Shown here in pieces: positions 49,310 through 59,797 of a stretch of DNA of 64,000 bases. Positions within the stretch are counted from its first letter, which is position 1; every line of letters starts with the position of its first letter. Source of the DNA: Rutidosis leptorrhynchoides (lineage: Eukaryota; Streptophyta; Magnoliopsida; Asterales; Asteraceae). The translations under genes and the position numbers were made by a program. The notes beneath the pieces were generated by a model. The model worked only from the letters and a program-made list of their open reading frames with translations. It was not told the origin of the DNA and did not search any database. Location: contig NC_092334.1 of NCBI RefSeq assembly GCF_046630445.1, forward strand, positions 105,347,501 to 105,411,500, read 5' to 3'.

Positions 49310-50398
49310 TTAAGTCCCATTTAGATCTCCTACTGTTAACTTTATACTAGAGACATCAACAACATTACTCAAACCATTGCTAGAAATATGTTGATTGGCT
49401 CCAGAATCAATAATCCATCCTTCATGAATGGTTTTTGTTTGAGAAAGATTTGAGTTAAAGAATTTATTAAAATTAGTATTAAATTTTATGCTTGCATTAA
49501 ATAAAGTACCTTCCATGTTAGACATGGCACTTGCAGGAGCAGTAGCAGGCAGGGATGGCAATGGCCACCCGATCTGGCAGATATCCATCCGATCCACCCG
49601 CTTCGTGATGGATATGGATATGGATATGGATGAACCTAAATGGATATGGATATGGACATGGATGAAAAGTTTCATCTATGGATATATCCATTACCACCCG
49701 AAATACATATACAAATACATAAATATTGATATATGCTTACATATTTACTATTACAAGTTCATTTACCATTAGTTTTACACTATGCTTTCAACCCTATAGC
49801 GAAATAACTATAATATATTTCAATAAAACACGTCAAATTTCATATTTAATTTTTCATAATTTATGTTTTATAGTAAGTTTAACAAATTTTATTATATCTT
49901 CGACAAAGATTACACATTCTTATGGATATATTTTAATTATGACATGTTATATTTATTTTTGCTATACTGTGTTTTTATATTAATTGCTCATTAGAAAATA
50001 TTATAGAATTTTTCTAAAATCCATTGGATATCCATTAACCCGCTTAATCCACTGAATATAGATATGGATGGATGACCTGAAACTAAATGGATATGGATAT
50101 GGATATGGATGAACAAAAACTAAATGGATATGGATATGGATACGGCATCACCCGATCCATATCCGATCCATTGCCATTCCTAGTAGCAGGTACATCATTG
50201 ATAAGACTAAGAAGAATAAGAGCTAGTGCTAGCTTCATTAGATGTAGCATTATTATTTGATGTGTTCTTAAAATTATTGAAATTGTTGCAGTTTCTGTTA
50301 TTATTATTTGTGTTTCTTTTAAAGTTTGGAGGATACCCAACAATCTCAAAACACCTTTCAATAGTATGACCAATTTTATTGCACTTTTTGCATTTCAT
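49310..50398 (-). pseudogene. E5 zinc knuckle and aspartic protease, split by a hAT insertion
   Basis: The CCHC knuckle CKKCNKIGHTIERC lies near 50390-50350 and a second, duplicated knuckle just upstream near 50515-50475 (one residue different: ESC for ERC). After the hAT insertion the frame resumes and contains the protease active site WIIDSGANQHISSNG near 49415. It ends with LTVGDLNGT at a stop at 49310. Function in the element: RNA binding by the knuckle and polyprotein cleavage by the protease. Confidence 0.8.
49550..50182. mobile_element. Non-autonomous hAT-type transposon (633 bp)
   Basis: CAGGGATGGCAATGG ... CCATTGCCATTCCTA flanked by the 8-bp duplication GTAGCAGG (49542-49549 and 50183-50190). 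Subterminal arrays of GGATATGGATAT/ATCCATATCC lie at both ends, in inverted arrangement. Termini match the element at 18558-19345 (TAGGGATGGCAATGG) but the subterminal repeat is different. No transposase. Confidence 0.92.
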
Positions 50399-50559
50399 AT
50401 TAGGATTAGGACCTCTATTATTATTATATTGTTATTTGTGTTTCTTTTAAAGTTTGGAGGATACCCAACAATCTCAAAACAACTTTCAATAGTATGACCA
50501 ATTTTATTGCACTTTTTGCATTTCATATTAGGATTAGGACCTCTATTATTATTATTATT
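50304..50559. repeat. 128-bp tandem duplication in E5 gag
   Basis: Two adjacent copies (50304-50431 and 50432-50559) of the segment that encodes the zinc knuckle, nearly identical. The 128-bp period is not a multiple of three, so the duplication shifts the frame. Confidence 0.88.
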
Positions 50560-50709
50560 ATTATTTATTATTATTATTAAAATTGGACATAATATTGTTG
50601 TTATTATTATAATATGATTTGTTTAGACCTTGAGCTGCAAAAGCAGAATTCTGACTTTTAGAACTTGTATCTTTTAAAGAATTAATTCTGTGAGATTCTT
50701 CTCTTGAGA

Positions 50710-51426
50710 TTATAGCATAAGCAACTTTAACATCTGTAATGGATCTCTCAACAAAATATTACTTCTTATTGGCATGTAAGCATCATTTAATCCCATTAAG
50801 AATTGCATAAGTTTCATCATTTTGTTATTGTTTTCCACAGATACAGATGCTGCACAAGTACAAGCATCTGCACCACAAGTACAAGGTGGTGAGGACACCA
50901 TTAAATCATATTGTTTCCACAAGCTATTAAGATTATGATAGTATTCAGATAGAGAACTATCATTCTGCTTTAATGAATTTATCTTATGATGTAAATTCAA
51001 AATAACAGATCCATCTTTTTTATTATAAGTTTCTTTTAAATCATTCCAAACATTCAAAGCAAGACTATTAAAGATTTGACCTGAATAAAGCTCTTTAGTC
51101 AATGTCCCCAAGATCCAAGATAATACAATTGTGTTACACCTTTCCCATTGAGCAGCTAACACATCATGAGTTGTACTTTTGATACAAGTTCCATTAATAA
51201 AACCAATTTTGTTTTTAGTACCCAATGCAAGGAGCATTGATCTACTCCAGATCTTATAATTTTCTATGCTTTTAAGTTTTATAGAAATAATTGGTGTACC
51301 AGAAGTTGTATCACTTGGATGAAGATATAAAGGGTCACCAAAATCAAGTTTATTGATTAAGGTTACGGATGATGAAGCATCACCACCCCCAGTATCCCCC
51401 ATAACAACAAGTAAATCAAATAGCAA
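50710..51426 (-). CDS. E5 gag N-terminal part
   Basis: About 238 open codons. The N-terminal Ser/Gly-rich lead (GDTGGGDASSSV) precedes the copia gag signature (DPLYLHPSDTTSGTPIISIK, NYKIWSRSMLLALGTKNKIGF, NTIVLSWILGTLTKELYSGQ, LKQNDSSLSEYYHNLNSLWK). A short Cys-rich stretch (CTCGADACTCA) precedes the end. The first plausible Met is either 51426 or VVMGDT nine codons in. It forms the virus-like particle shell of the element. The frame stops at 50710, and the knuckle follows in a different frame. Confidence 0.82.
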   Translation of the reverse strand: MLFDLLVVMGDTGGGDASSSVTLINKLDFGDPLYLHPSDTTSGTPIISIKLKSIENYKIWSRSMLLALGTKNKIGFINGTCIKSTTHDVLAAQWERCNTIVLSWILGTLTKELYSGQIFNSLALNVWNDLKETYNKKDGSVILNLHHKINSLKQNDSSLSEYYHNLNSLWKQYDLMVSSPPCTCGADACTCAASVSVENNNKMMKLMQFLMGLNDAYMPIRSNILLRDPLQMLKLLML

Positions 51427-51915
51427 ACAAGATCAGATAAGAATCAACACAAATATCAAACAACAAATAATAGCAGATAACAGTCAAGAATCTATAACTT
51501 AACTGTGCTTGATCAGGTTTTCACCAATTTCAAAGAATTGGGATCAAGAGTTGGGCACAATGTTGTAAATCTTAATAAGAACATAAATAACACACAAATA
51601 ATAAGAAATAAAAGGGTTAAGATGTAACCTATCAATCATGAATGATTGATGAAGCAGCGGAAGACGGATGAGAGCAAAGAAGGATGATGAACACCAGATA
51701 TCAGTTGAACACCAACCCTAACCCTAATAAGAGGAAATTAGGGTTTTCAACCAACAATCGACAGATCTAGCAATCTATCACCTACACGTTCACAATCGGA
51801 CCCAAATAGAACAAAGAAATCACCGATTGAGCTAAAGAATCGATGAAACCCCAAAAAGCTTCTTCGAACACCAGAGACAAGAGAGATCAAGATAATTACC
51901 ACAACCAAACCTTAC

Positions 51916-51928
51916 AGCTCTGATACCA
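51916..51928 (-). other. E5 primer-binding site (tRNA-iMet)
   Basis: On the minus strand TGGTATCAGAGCTG directly follows the LTR end TTTTAACA. Confidence 0.9.
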
Positions 51929-52457
51929 TGTTAAAACTAACAAATAACTTCAATCATATAAACTTGAATCAATTAATCAACCAAAACTCAAACCAGAATT
52001 ACTCAAATTACAATACAGAACAAAGAAGATCTCTCCAAAATATTACAGCCACACTTAACAAGACTAATGCTCAAACAAAATCTCAAATAACATATGTTAA
52101 TTCATCAGTATAATGAATTAACTAAGAAACCCTAATTTTGGATTTGAGAGAGAAAATATGAAAAACGAATGAATGAATTGCTCCAGTTTCCCAAATGGTG
52201 CAGAACAAGCCTTTTATACTCCCAACAAATAGTCAACACGAGCTTTGACTTGGACTCTCTATTGAACTCTTGAATTACAGCTACAAGGGCTTCTTTGGGC
52301 TTATAAGAAATTAGCCTAGAATGAAAACAACTGCACCAGAATAAATTATGTATCCTGCTCTTCACTTTAAAATACTTGAATCAATAAATTAAATCTCTTA
52401 AACTTGTCTGTAATCTTGTCTGCAACTGCAACCAATCCTCAGATCTTCACTTTAACA
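51929..52457 (-). repeat. E5 LTR (529 bp), shared by two copia copies
   Basis: On the minus strand it starts TGTTAAAGTGAAG at 52457, after purine tract TTGAGGGGGGA, and ends TTTTAACA at 51929, before the PBS. TATAAAAG lies at 52211-52218. Purine tract on one side and PBS on the other show it is both a 3' and a 5' LTR. Confidence 0.9.
52211..52218 (-). promoter_or_regulatory. E5 LTR TATA box
   Basis: TATAAAAG on the minus strand, about 240 bp into the LTR; a strong TATA match. Confidence 0.6.
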
Positions 52458-52867
52458 TCCCCCCTCAAGCTTAGCTTGGAACAAATCCAAAAGACCAAAA
52501 CCATTACACAACATATTATGTTGCTTTATGGTTAAACCTTTTGTTAAAATATCACTAATGTTTTTAGAAGACTCAATCTTTTGAATTTTAATCACCCTTG
52601 CACATTGTTTATCCATTACATAGTGTTTAATTTGCATTTCCCCCAGTCTGAATCACAATATGAATATAGAGATATTTCATTACCTTTAAGAAGATGAATG
52701 CCCTTTTCATGACTACCCTTTAAATATCTAAGTGTTCTAAAAGCAAGATTCATATGAGATTGCAAATGTGCATGCATATATTGACTCAGAATATGAACAA
52801 CAAATGAAATTTCAGTAGATATGAACATGTGGAGTAGGGTGGCCAAATAACTGAATCGAAGCACCAC
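52458..52867 (-). pseudogene. Second copia copy: RT/RNase H 3' fragment
   Basis: Reads LSQYMHAHLQSHMNLAFRTL, GNEISLYSYCDSDWGKCKLN, then jumps over most of RNase H to a C-terminal tail VIKIQKIESSKNISDILTKG ending LEGGC at the purine tract. The first part parallels 46600-46800 of E5 with several differences, so it is a separate, internally deleted copy. The upstream part is lost at about 52870. Confidence 0.82.
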
Positions 52868-52870
52868 ACA

Positions 52871-54291
52871 ATAGCAAAGTTAGTAGATAACACGTAGTGA
52901 AAGAGAAAAATAAATATGGCGGGAAATTTTTTCTGGAAAGAACTCTTCAGAGAGCGTCAGCGGTCAGAAGAAATAGAACTTAGTCTCATTGAGATCGTAA
53001 AGAGATTTAGATTTTAATGCTGTTGGCGGTGTCGTGAAAGATTTCCATAAACGAGGGAAAATTACGATTTTAGAAGGTGGTGGTGGTGGATCTAAAGAAA
53101 AGAGAAAAATGTGGTGTTGGTGGTGGATCTAAAGGAAAGAGAATGGTGGTGGTGCTGAAGATGTATAGAGAGAAGATGGATCCGATGGAAAAGGCTAGAC
53201 TTAAGTTTTATAACTTTATTTAGCATTTTTGTAATGCTTCTCTCACTGCTCATTGTTTATCATACAACGGAACAAAAAGCGTTTACCGGGGCAACTTTAT
53301 ACGACAACATTTAAGATCTGAGCTTCAAGCATTCGTCTACAGTCCAACACTTGATAAAAAAAGTTGCATTTCAGACTCTTTTTTAAACCACAAAGACATG
53401 GAGTGATAATTCTAATACCATGATATATTCCATTAAGTTACCAAATCAAGCACCAATATTGTTGATGCAAATCTGACGTGTATAATGTTAGGAATAAAGC
53501 ACGTGAGCCCTAACAAGACTTGATAACCCTAGGTTATCAAACCCACTTACAATAATAAAAAATAGTTGATGTATATGAAGAAACTAGTAAAACACGATAA
53601 AGACAAGAAAATTTAACGAGGTTATATATAATCACGAATGATTACTTTAATCCTCGGCCACCAAGGAGAGTTCTTTTATTGATAATTTTCGTGGATATAT
53701 GTATGGTTACAATAAAATGCTTAAATAGGCAAAATAATACAAGGAAATAGCTTTGGGAACAAGAAAACACAATTCTGGAAACTTTCGTCAGACACCCATC
53801 GCGGTCGCAACACATGCATCGCGATCGCGATACAGGCTTCTCTAAAACCTTCCTTCATTGTTATCTATTACGGTTGCAATGATCCTATCGCGACTGATAT
53901 GCTACTAACGAACGGTTTTATTCGTGCGGTGTCGTTAGGCCGCAGGACGTGCGGTTCGGTGGAACAAAGTAGCACACGGTGGTTTTGTTTATTTATATTG
54001 TGCGGGGCCTAAATTTACTTTTACTTTCTAAGGTGTAGAAGGTGTAAGTTAACCTAGTGTCGTGTTTTTTTTTTATGGATTAACGAATTGAAGATCAAGT
54101 GGATAACTGGAAGGATATTCGGAGTATGCAAATCAGGGAAATGTTGACCAAGATATCAGTGATGGGTTAGAGAAAGGTAATTATGCTTATGTTAAGACTA
54201 TGCTTGGAATGATGTAGATCTGGTTAGATGAGCCAATCACACAGACCTACTTGTCTCTGGACTCTCGGAGTTCTCTTTGAGTAGTGAGAAG
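52871..54291. other. Unassigned region, possible LTR relic at about 53490-53990
   Basis: No convincing gene. On the minus strand the stretch ending TTATTCCTAACA near 53488, with a TATTTAAGC box near 53732, looks like the 3' end of a copia-type LTR, but the other border was not found. 52871-53260 is purine-rich with GGTGGTGGTGG repeats. 54070-54290 contains only short frames. Confidence 0.35.
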
Positions 54292-54495
54292 TGTAGTGAC
54301 CCGAACTTTTCCATGTTTATATATAGTAAATGAAATTGTTATTTACATGATTAAATGTTTTCAACATGTTAAGCAATCAAACTTGTTAAGACTTGATTAT
54401 TTGAAATGTGCTTCATATAGACAATTGACCACCTAAGTTGACCGGCGATTCACGAACGTTAAAAATTTGTAAAAACTACATGATGATATATATAT

Positions 54496-54584
<89 letters not shown>

Positions 54585-57500
54585 ACATGAGATTATGATA
54601 AGTAAGTATCTCACTAAGTATATTAACAATGAGTGATATACATAAAAATGAGTTTATTGAATTAAGAAACTCGAAACGGTATATATAACGATTATCGTTA
54701 TAACAACGTCTTACTAAATACATATGAATCATATTAAGATATTGATACACTATGTTTAACATGATAAAATTATAATTAAGTGTATCATTAAGTGTGTTAA
54801 CAATGAACTACATATGTAAAACAAGACTACTAATTTAAGAATTTCGAAACGAGGCATATATGTAACGATTATCGTTGTAACGACATTTTAATGTATATAT
54901 ATCATATTAAGATATATCCATACATTATAATATCATGATAATGTAATAATTTAACATCTCATTTAAGTATAATAACAATGGATTAATTACATTTAACAAG
55001 ATCGTTAACTTAAAGGTCTTAAAACAACACTTACATGTAATGACTAACGGTGACTTAACGACTCAGTTAAAATATATATATATATGTAGTGTATTAAGAT
55101 GTATTAATACACTTTTAAAAGACTTCAAGACATATATCAAAGTATTTCTACTTAGCAAAAATGCTCAAAATTATATTCTCATTAGTTTCCATCAACAATT
55201 CTACTCATGTACACTCGTATTTTTACTCGTACAATACACAGCTTCTAGATGTATTTACTATTGGTATATACACCTTTAATCATTCATTCTTAGCAGCCAT
55301 CTTAGAGTCAAAAACATGTGGAACCATTATTTAACAACTTGTATGACTAATGAGATAAAAACCAACTTAAGGATTTTTTTTCTTTATAACAAGTTATTTC
55401 GTTTTTATGATTTCACCCCATTTTCCCATTCCATTTTCTCATACTTACACTCCAAATTATCTCTCAAAATACTCCTAACATCATACTTGATCATCTCCAA
55501 GCATTTTCACCATCTTTTAGCTTCAATTACAAGCTTTAATCATCATAAAAACAACCATTCAAGAACACTTCAAGAAATCTTGCTAGCTTACTTCCAATCT
55601 TGCAAATCCATTTCAAGTGATCATCTAATCTCAAGAAATCTTTCTTATTTACAGTAAAATATCTTTCTAATTCAAGGTAATACTCATTCAAACTTTGATT
55701 CAATTTCTATAACTATAACAATCTTATTTCGAGTGGAAACCTTACTTGAACTTATTTTCGTGTCATGATTCTGCTTCAAGAACTTTCAAGCCATCCAAGG
55801 ATCCTTTGAAGCTAGATCCATTTTTCTCTTTTTCAGTAGGTTTATCCACAAAACTTGAGGTAGTAATGATGTTCATAACATCATTCGATTCATACATATA
55901 AAGCTATCTTATTCGAAGGTTTAAACTTGTAATCACTAGAACATAGTTTAGTTAATTCTAAACTTGTTCGCAAACAGAAGTTAATCCTTCTAACTTGACT
56001 TTTAAAATCAACTAAACACATGTTCTATATCTATATGATATGCTAACTTAATGATTTAAAACCTGGAAACACGATGAACACCGTAAAACCGGACATACGC
56101 CGTCGTAGTAACACCGCGGGCTGTTTTGGGTTTGATAATTAAAAACTATGATAAACTTTGATTTAAAATTTGTTCTTCTGGGAAAATGATTTTTCTTATG
56201 AACATGAAACTATATCCAAAAATCATTGTTAAACTCAAAGTGGAAGTATGTTTTTCAAAATGGTCATCAAGACGTCGTTCTTTCGAATGAAATGACTACC
56301 TCTTACAAAAGCGACTTGTAACTTATATTTCCGACTATAAACCTATACTTTTTCTGTTTAGATTCATAAAATAGAGTTCAATATGAAACCATAGCAATTT
56401 GATTCACTCAAAACGGATTTAAAACGAAGAAGTTATGGGTAAAACAAGATTGGATATTTTTTGATTGTTGTAGCTACGGGAAATATTGTAACAAATCTAT
56501 ATTAATTATATCCTAGCTAACTTATATTGTAGTATACATGTATTCTAATATATTATGTAATCTTGGGATACCATAGACACGTATGTAAATGTTTTGACAT
56601 ATCATATCGACCCATGTATAAATATTATTTGGAACAACCATAGACACTCTATATGCAGTAATGTTGGAGTTAGCTATACAGGGTTGAGGTTGATTCCAAA
56701 AATATATTTACTTTGAGTTGTGATCTAGCCTGAGACATGTATACACTGGGTCGTGGATTGATTCAAGATAATATATATTGATTTATTTCTGTACATCTAA
56801 CTGTGGACAACTAGTTGTAGGTTACTAACGAGGACAGCTGACTTAATAATCTTAAAACAGTAAAATGTATTAAAAATGTTGTAAATATATTTTGAACATA
56901 CTTTGATATATATGTACATATTTGTTATAGGTTCGTGAATCGACCAGTGGTCAAGTCTTACTTCCCGACGAAGTAAAAATCTGTGAAAGTGAGTTATAGT
57001 CCCATTTTTAAAATCTAATATTTTTGGGATGAGAATACATGCAGTTTTATAAATGTTTTACAAAATAGACACAAGTATGCGAAACTACATTCTATGGTTG
57101 GATTATTAAATCGAATATCGCCCTTCAAGTCTGGTAGCCTAAGAATTAGGGAAATGGCCCCTAATTGACGCGAATCCTAAAGATAGATCTATTGGGCTTA
57201 ACAACCCCCATTCAGGTTATGGATGGTTTAGTACTTCGAGATTATTATACAGACGAGAGGTTCTGTTTTGGGGATATTCTATGCATTAAGTTAACGTCGG
57301 TTACCAGGTGTTCAACATATGAATGATTTTCATCTCCATGCAGTTTGCGAAATGCCTGATAAGAGATGTGTTATAAAAATGAAATCTTGTGGTCTATTAT
57401 TATGATTTAATAATATGTAGGTTAAACCTATAACTCACCAACAATTTTGTTGACGTTTTAAGCATGTTTATTCTCAGGTGATTATTAAGAGCTTCCGATG

Positions 57501-57797
57501 TTGCATACTAAATTAAGGACAAGATTTGGAGTCCATGCTTGTATAATATTGTTTAAAAACTGCATTCGAAGAATTATGTTGATGTGTAGTATTATTGTAA
57601 ACCATTATGTAATGGTCGTGTGAAAAACGCTATATTTTAGATTATCATTATTTGATAATCGTCGTAATATTTTAAAGGTTATGGTTTGTTTTAAAATCGA
57701 ATGCAGTCTTTGAAAAACATCTCATATAGAGGTCAAAACCTCGCGATGAAATCAATTAATATAGAACGTTTATAATCAATATGAACGGGACATTTCA
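54292..57797 (+). repeat. E4 5' LTR (3,506 bp)
   Basis: Starts TGTAGTGACCCGAAC and ends GGGACATTTCA. Its last ~870 bp resemble the end of the E1 LTR (14380-15579). It contains a TA repeat and no credible gene. No clear TATA box was chosen. Confidence 0.88.
54487..54580. repeat. (TA)n microsatellite in E4 LTR
   Basis: About 45 TA units with one GGA interruption near 54495. Confidence 0.97.
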
Positions 57798-57799
57798 GT

Positions 57800-57811
57800 T
57801 GGTATCCGAGC
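57800..57811 (+). other. E4 primer-binding site
   Basis: TGGTATCCGAGC, tRNA-iMet type with one mismatch (C for A), two bases after the LTR end. Confidence 0.88.
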
Positions 57812-58005
57812 GTTGGTCTTAGAGAACCAGAAAATTTGCATTAGTGTGTCTTATCGAGTTTGTTAGGATGCATTAGCGAGTCTGGACTTCGACCGTGTTT
57901 TCTTTAAAAATGATTGCTTAACATTTTTGTTGAAAATATATATTATTAACATGTAAATATTATGTGATATATTAATCTCTTAACGTGTTTGATATTGTGT
58001 GATAG

Positions 58006-58625
58006 ATGTCTACCTCTAGCACGAATCCCATTGACTCACCTAATAATAATGAAGAGTCGAATATATATTGGGAAGATTCACAAATTCCCGAAGAACCGGA
58101 AGAAGAAGAAGAACAGGAAGAAGAAGAACCGGAAGAAGAGGAACCAGAAGAAGAGGAACCGGAAGAAGAAGAGGTTCCGGAGGGTAAATATTAGGAACCA
58201 CATAAAAATGGTCAAATAAAAGAAAATCCTCAACCAATGGACCACAGTTAATAATGGTCAATGGTGTTTCCGCTAAGGAAGCAAAATATTGGGAAGATTA
58301 CCAATTCTCCGATGAATCGGATCCCGATGAGGATTCCGATGATGTTATAGAAATTACCCCGACCCAATATAAAGAGGCAAAAGAAAATAATAAGGGAAAA
58401 GGTATAAAAATAGAGAAACCTGATTCCAACCCCGATGAACTTTATATCTATCGACAACATCCTTATTTCCTAAATTGTAACAATAACCCGGGAACCTCTA
58501 AACCACCAGGTTTTTCTAAACCATTGTGGAAAACGACAGCTCGTGTTAGGGGAGCACCATATATCCCTAGGAAGTTAGCAAAACGAACCAAGTCCGAAGA
58601 AGAAGAAATGAGTGAGTCGGATTAA
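58006..58625 (+). pseudogene. E4 acidic leader ORF, frame-shifted
   Basis: ATG 58006 opens a frame MSTSSTNPIDSPNNNEES with a run of Glu-Glu-Pro repeats, stopping at 58194. A second open frame, 58254-58625, continues the acidic, Ser/Asp-rich style (DESDPDEDSDDVIEI) and ends with a basic segment (GAPYIPRKLAKRTK) and an acidic tail. The two look like one protein of about 200 residues separated by an indel and stop near 58195-58255. It is analogous in place and Ser/Asp content to the E1 accessory ORF. No catalytic motif; function unknown. Confidence 0.6.
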
Positions 58626-58766
58626 AGAGTTGTAATCATGTTGTGTAATATATGTAATATAGTGTGCTTGTGCCTTTATGATAAATGTAAAAATTGCTTG
58701 AATTGTTTGTTAATTATCTTTTATGAATCTAACCCTCGTCTATTTTTACAGTATAAAAAAAACAAA

Positions 58767-59459
58767 ATGGAGGTTAAGGGTAGACAACCGAATATTTTAA
58801 AAGACCTACCAGAGGATATGATTGATGAAATCTTGTCTAGAGTCGGTCAGAATTCATCTGCACAATTAGTTATGGCGAAATTAACTTGTCAAACATTTGA
58901 AAGACTTTCCAGAAATGCCTTAGTTTATAAAAGGCTTTCCTTTGATAGGTGGGGTATATCACATTGGGGAGACCGTAAGTTACGCCGTGTTTTCTTTAAA
59001 GCGTTAAATGCGAGGAACCCAAATGCAATTTTACGCTACGGGTTAAGAACCTATTTTGACTCAACATATCCCAACATAGGATTTCGTGAGTTAGAAAGAG
59101 CTTCTAACATGCAACATAAAGAAGCATGTTATGCTTACGGGTTAGTGATGTTCGCTTCTTACCAAAGTGAGAAAAAGAACATCGGATTGCAACTTTTAAA
59201 TAAAACCTTCCCACAAGTGACGGATTCAGTAGTTGGGGTGAGAAACAGGGTTTTTAGATTATTACGGGGCTGTTGGACATTAAGAAACCTTTGTCCTTTC
59301 GACGACATTACAACATGCTGTCTTGTCAACGGTCACAACGGTTATGTTCCACAAGACCAAGGATGGGAAGTAGTCATAGTAAAACCAGAATGCATGACTT
59401 GTTTCTGGACGTATGAATTACGTGTCTTTATTGCCTTTGTTGAACGACTTGCGTATTAA
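58767..59459 (+). CDS. F-box-type protein ORF inside retrotransposon E4 (230 aa, intact)
   Basis: ATG at 58767 was chosen because the F-box starts shortly after it; the frame is open from 58638 but that extension is Cys/Leu-rich and looks non-coding. Residues ~10-50 form the F-box (LPEDMIDEILSRVGQNSSAQ, AKLTCQTFERLS). It is followed by VYKRLSFDRWGISHWG and a helical repeat-like part (LERASNMQHKEACYAYGLVM) typical of the plant F-box group with At2g35280-like/Sel1-like helices, named from memory. The C-terminus holds PECMTCFWTYELR. F-box proteins link SKP1 of an SCF ubiquitin ligase to substrates. It lies between the acidic ORF and the pre-gag hairpin, in sense with gag-pol. It aligns with the host-like pseudogene at 3652-3904. 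No stop or frameshift is present, unlike gag-pol. Confidence 0.82.
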   Translation: MEVKGRQPNILKDLPEDMIDEILSRVGQNSSAQLVMAKLTCQTFERLSRNALVYKRLSFDRWGISHWGDRKLRRVFFKALNARNPNAILRYGLRTYFDSTYPNIGFRELERASNMQHKEACYAYGLVMFASYQSEKKNIGLQLLNKTFPQVTDSVVGVRNRVFRLLRGCWTLRNLCPFDDITTCCLVNGHNGYVPQDQGWEVVIVKPECMTCFWTYELRVFIAFVERLAY

Positions 59460-59797
59460 CTAGAATTGTCTTCGCAACTGTTTTGTATCAGAGTTTTTAT
59501 GTGCTATATTTCATGCTATATGTAAAATAGCGGTATTGTAAGTTTGCAATATTGTATAAAAGTTTGAATGTGAAATATTATTATAATCAGTTTTCATATA
59601 GAATTGTAGTAGTTGAATTGTATATTAGCTACTAAGTATTAACTTAACGGGTAGGTATTACCCGAATTAAAACTTATAAAACGCTAATATGAAGAAAAAA
59701 CTTTTATAAATGAGTTCATATTATGCTACGGAATACTATTGACTACTCTTAATATTCTATATGATTAACTTAATTCTTTTGGCTATTTTTAAAGAAA
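59460..59797. other. E4 spacer between F-box ORF and gag
   Basis: AT-rich, no gene. It contains the hairpin at 59648-59664. Confidence 0.6.
59648..59664 (+). promoter_or_regulatory. E4 pre-gag hairpin
   Basis: CGGGTA-GGTAT-TACCCG: a perfect 6-bp stem with 5-base loop, 134 bases before the gag ATG. A related copy is in E1 (40793-40809). Confidence 0.55.

Larger units (their letters stand above)
46437..52870 (-). mobile_element. E5: Ty1/copia element(s) sharing one LTR, both ends truncated
   Basis: On the minus strand the order is: an RT/RNase H 3' fragment (52867-52458), purine tract, LTR (52457-51929), PBS, gag, zinc knuckle, protease, integrase, RT, RNase H (to ~46422). The order protease-integrase-RT defines copia. 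The single LTR serves as 3' LTR of the fragment and 5' LTR of the longer copy. The RT/RNase H parts of the two copies overlap and differ in sequence, so they are two copies joined through one LTR. The longer copy ends inside RNase H at the E1 LTR. A hAT element is inserted at 49550-50182. Confidence 0.88.

Noticed and set aside
49310..49772. MDMDMDMD/IWIWTWM repeat peptides
   Set aside because: They come from GGATAT subterminal repeats of the hAT element at 49550-50182.
58638..58766. 43-residue N-terminal extension of the F-box ORF
   Set aside because: Cys/Leu-rich, unlike F-box proteins, and begins at an ATG in AT-rich leader; the ATG at 58767 sits just before the F-box.
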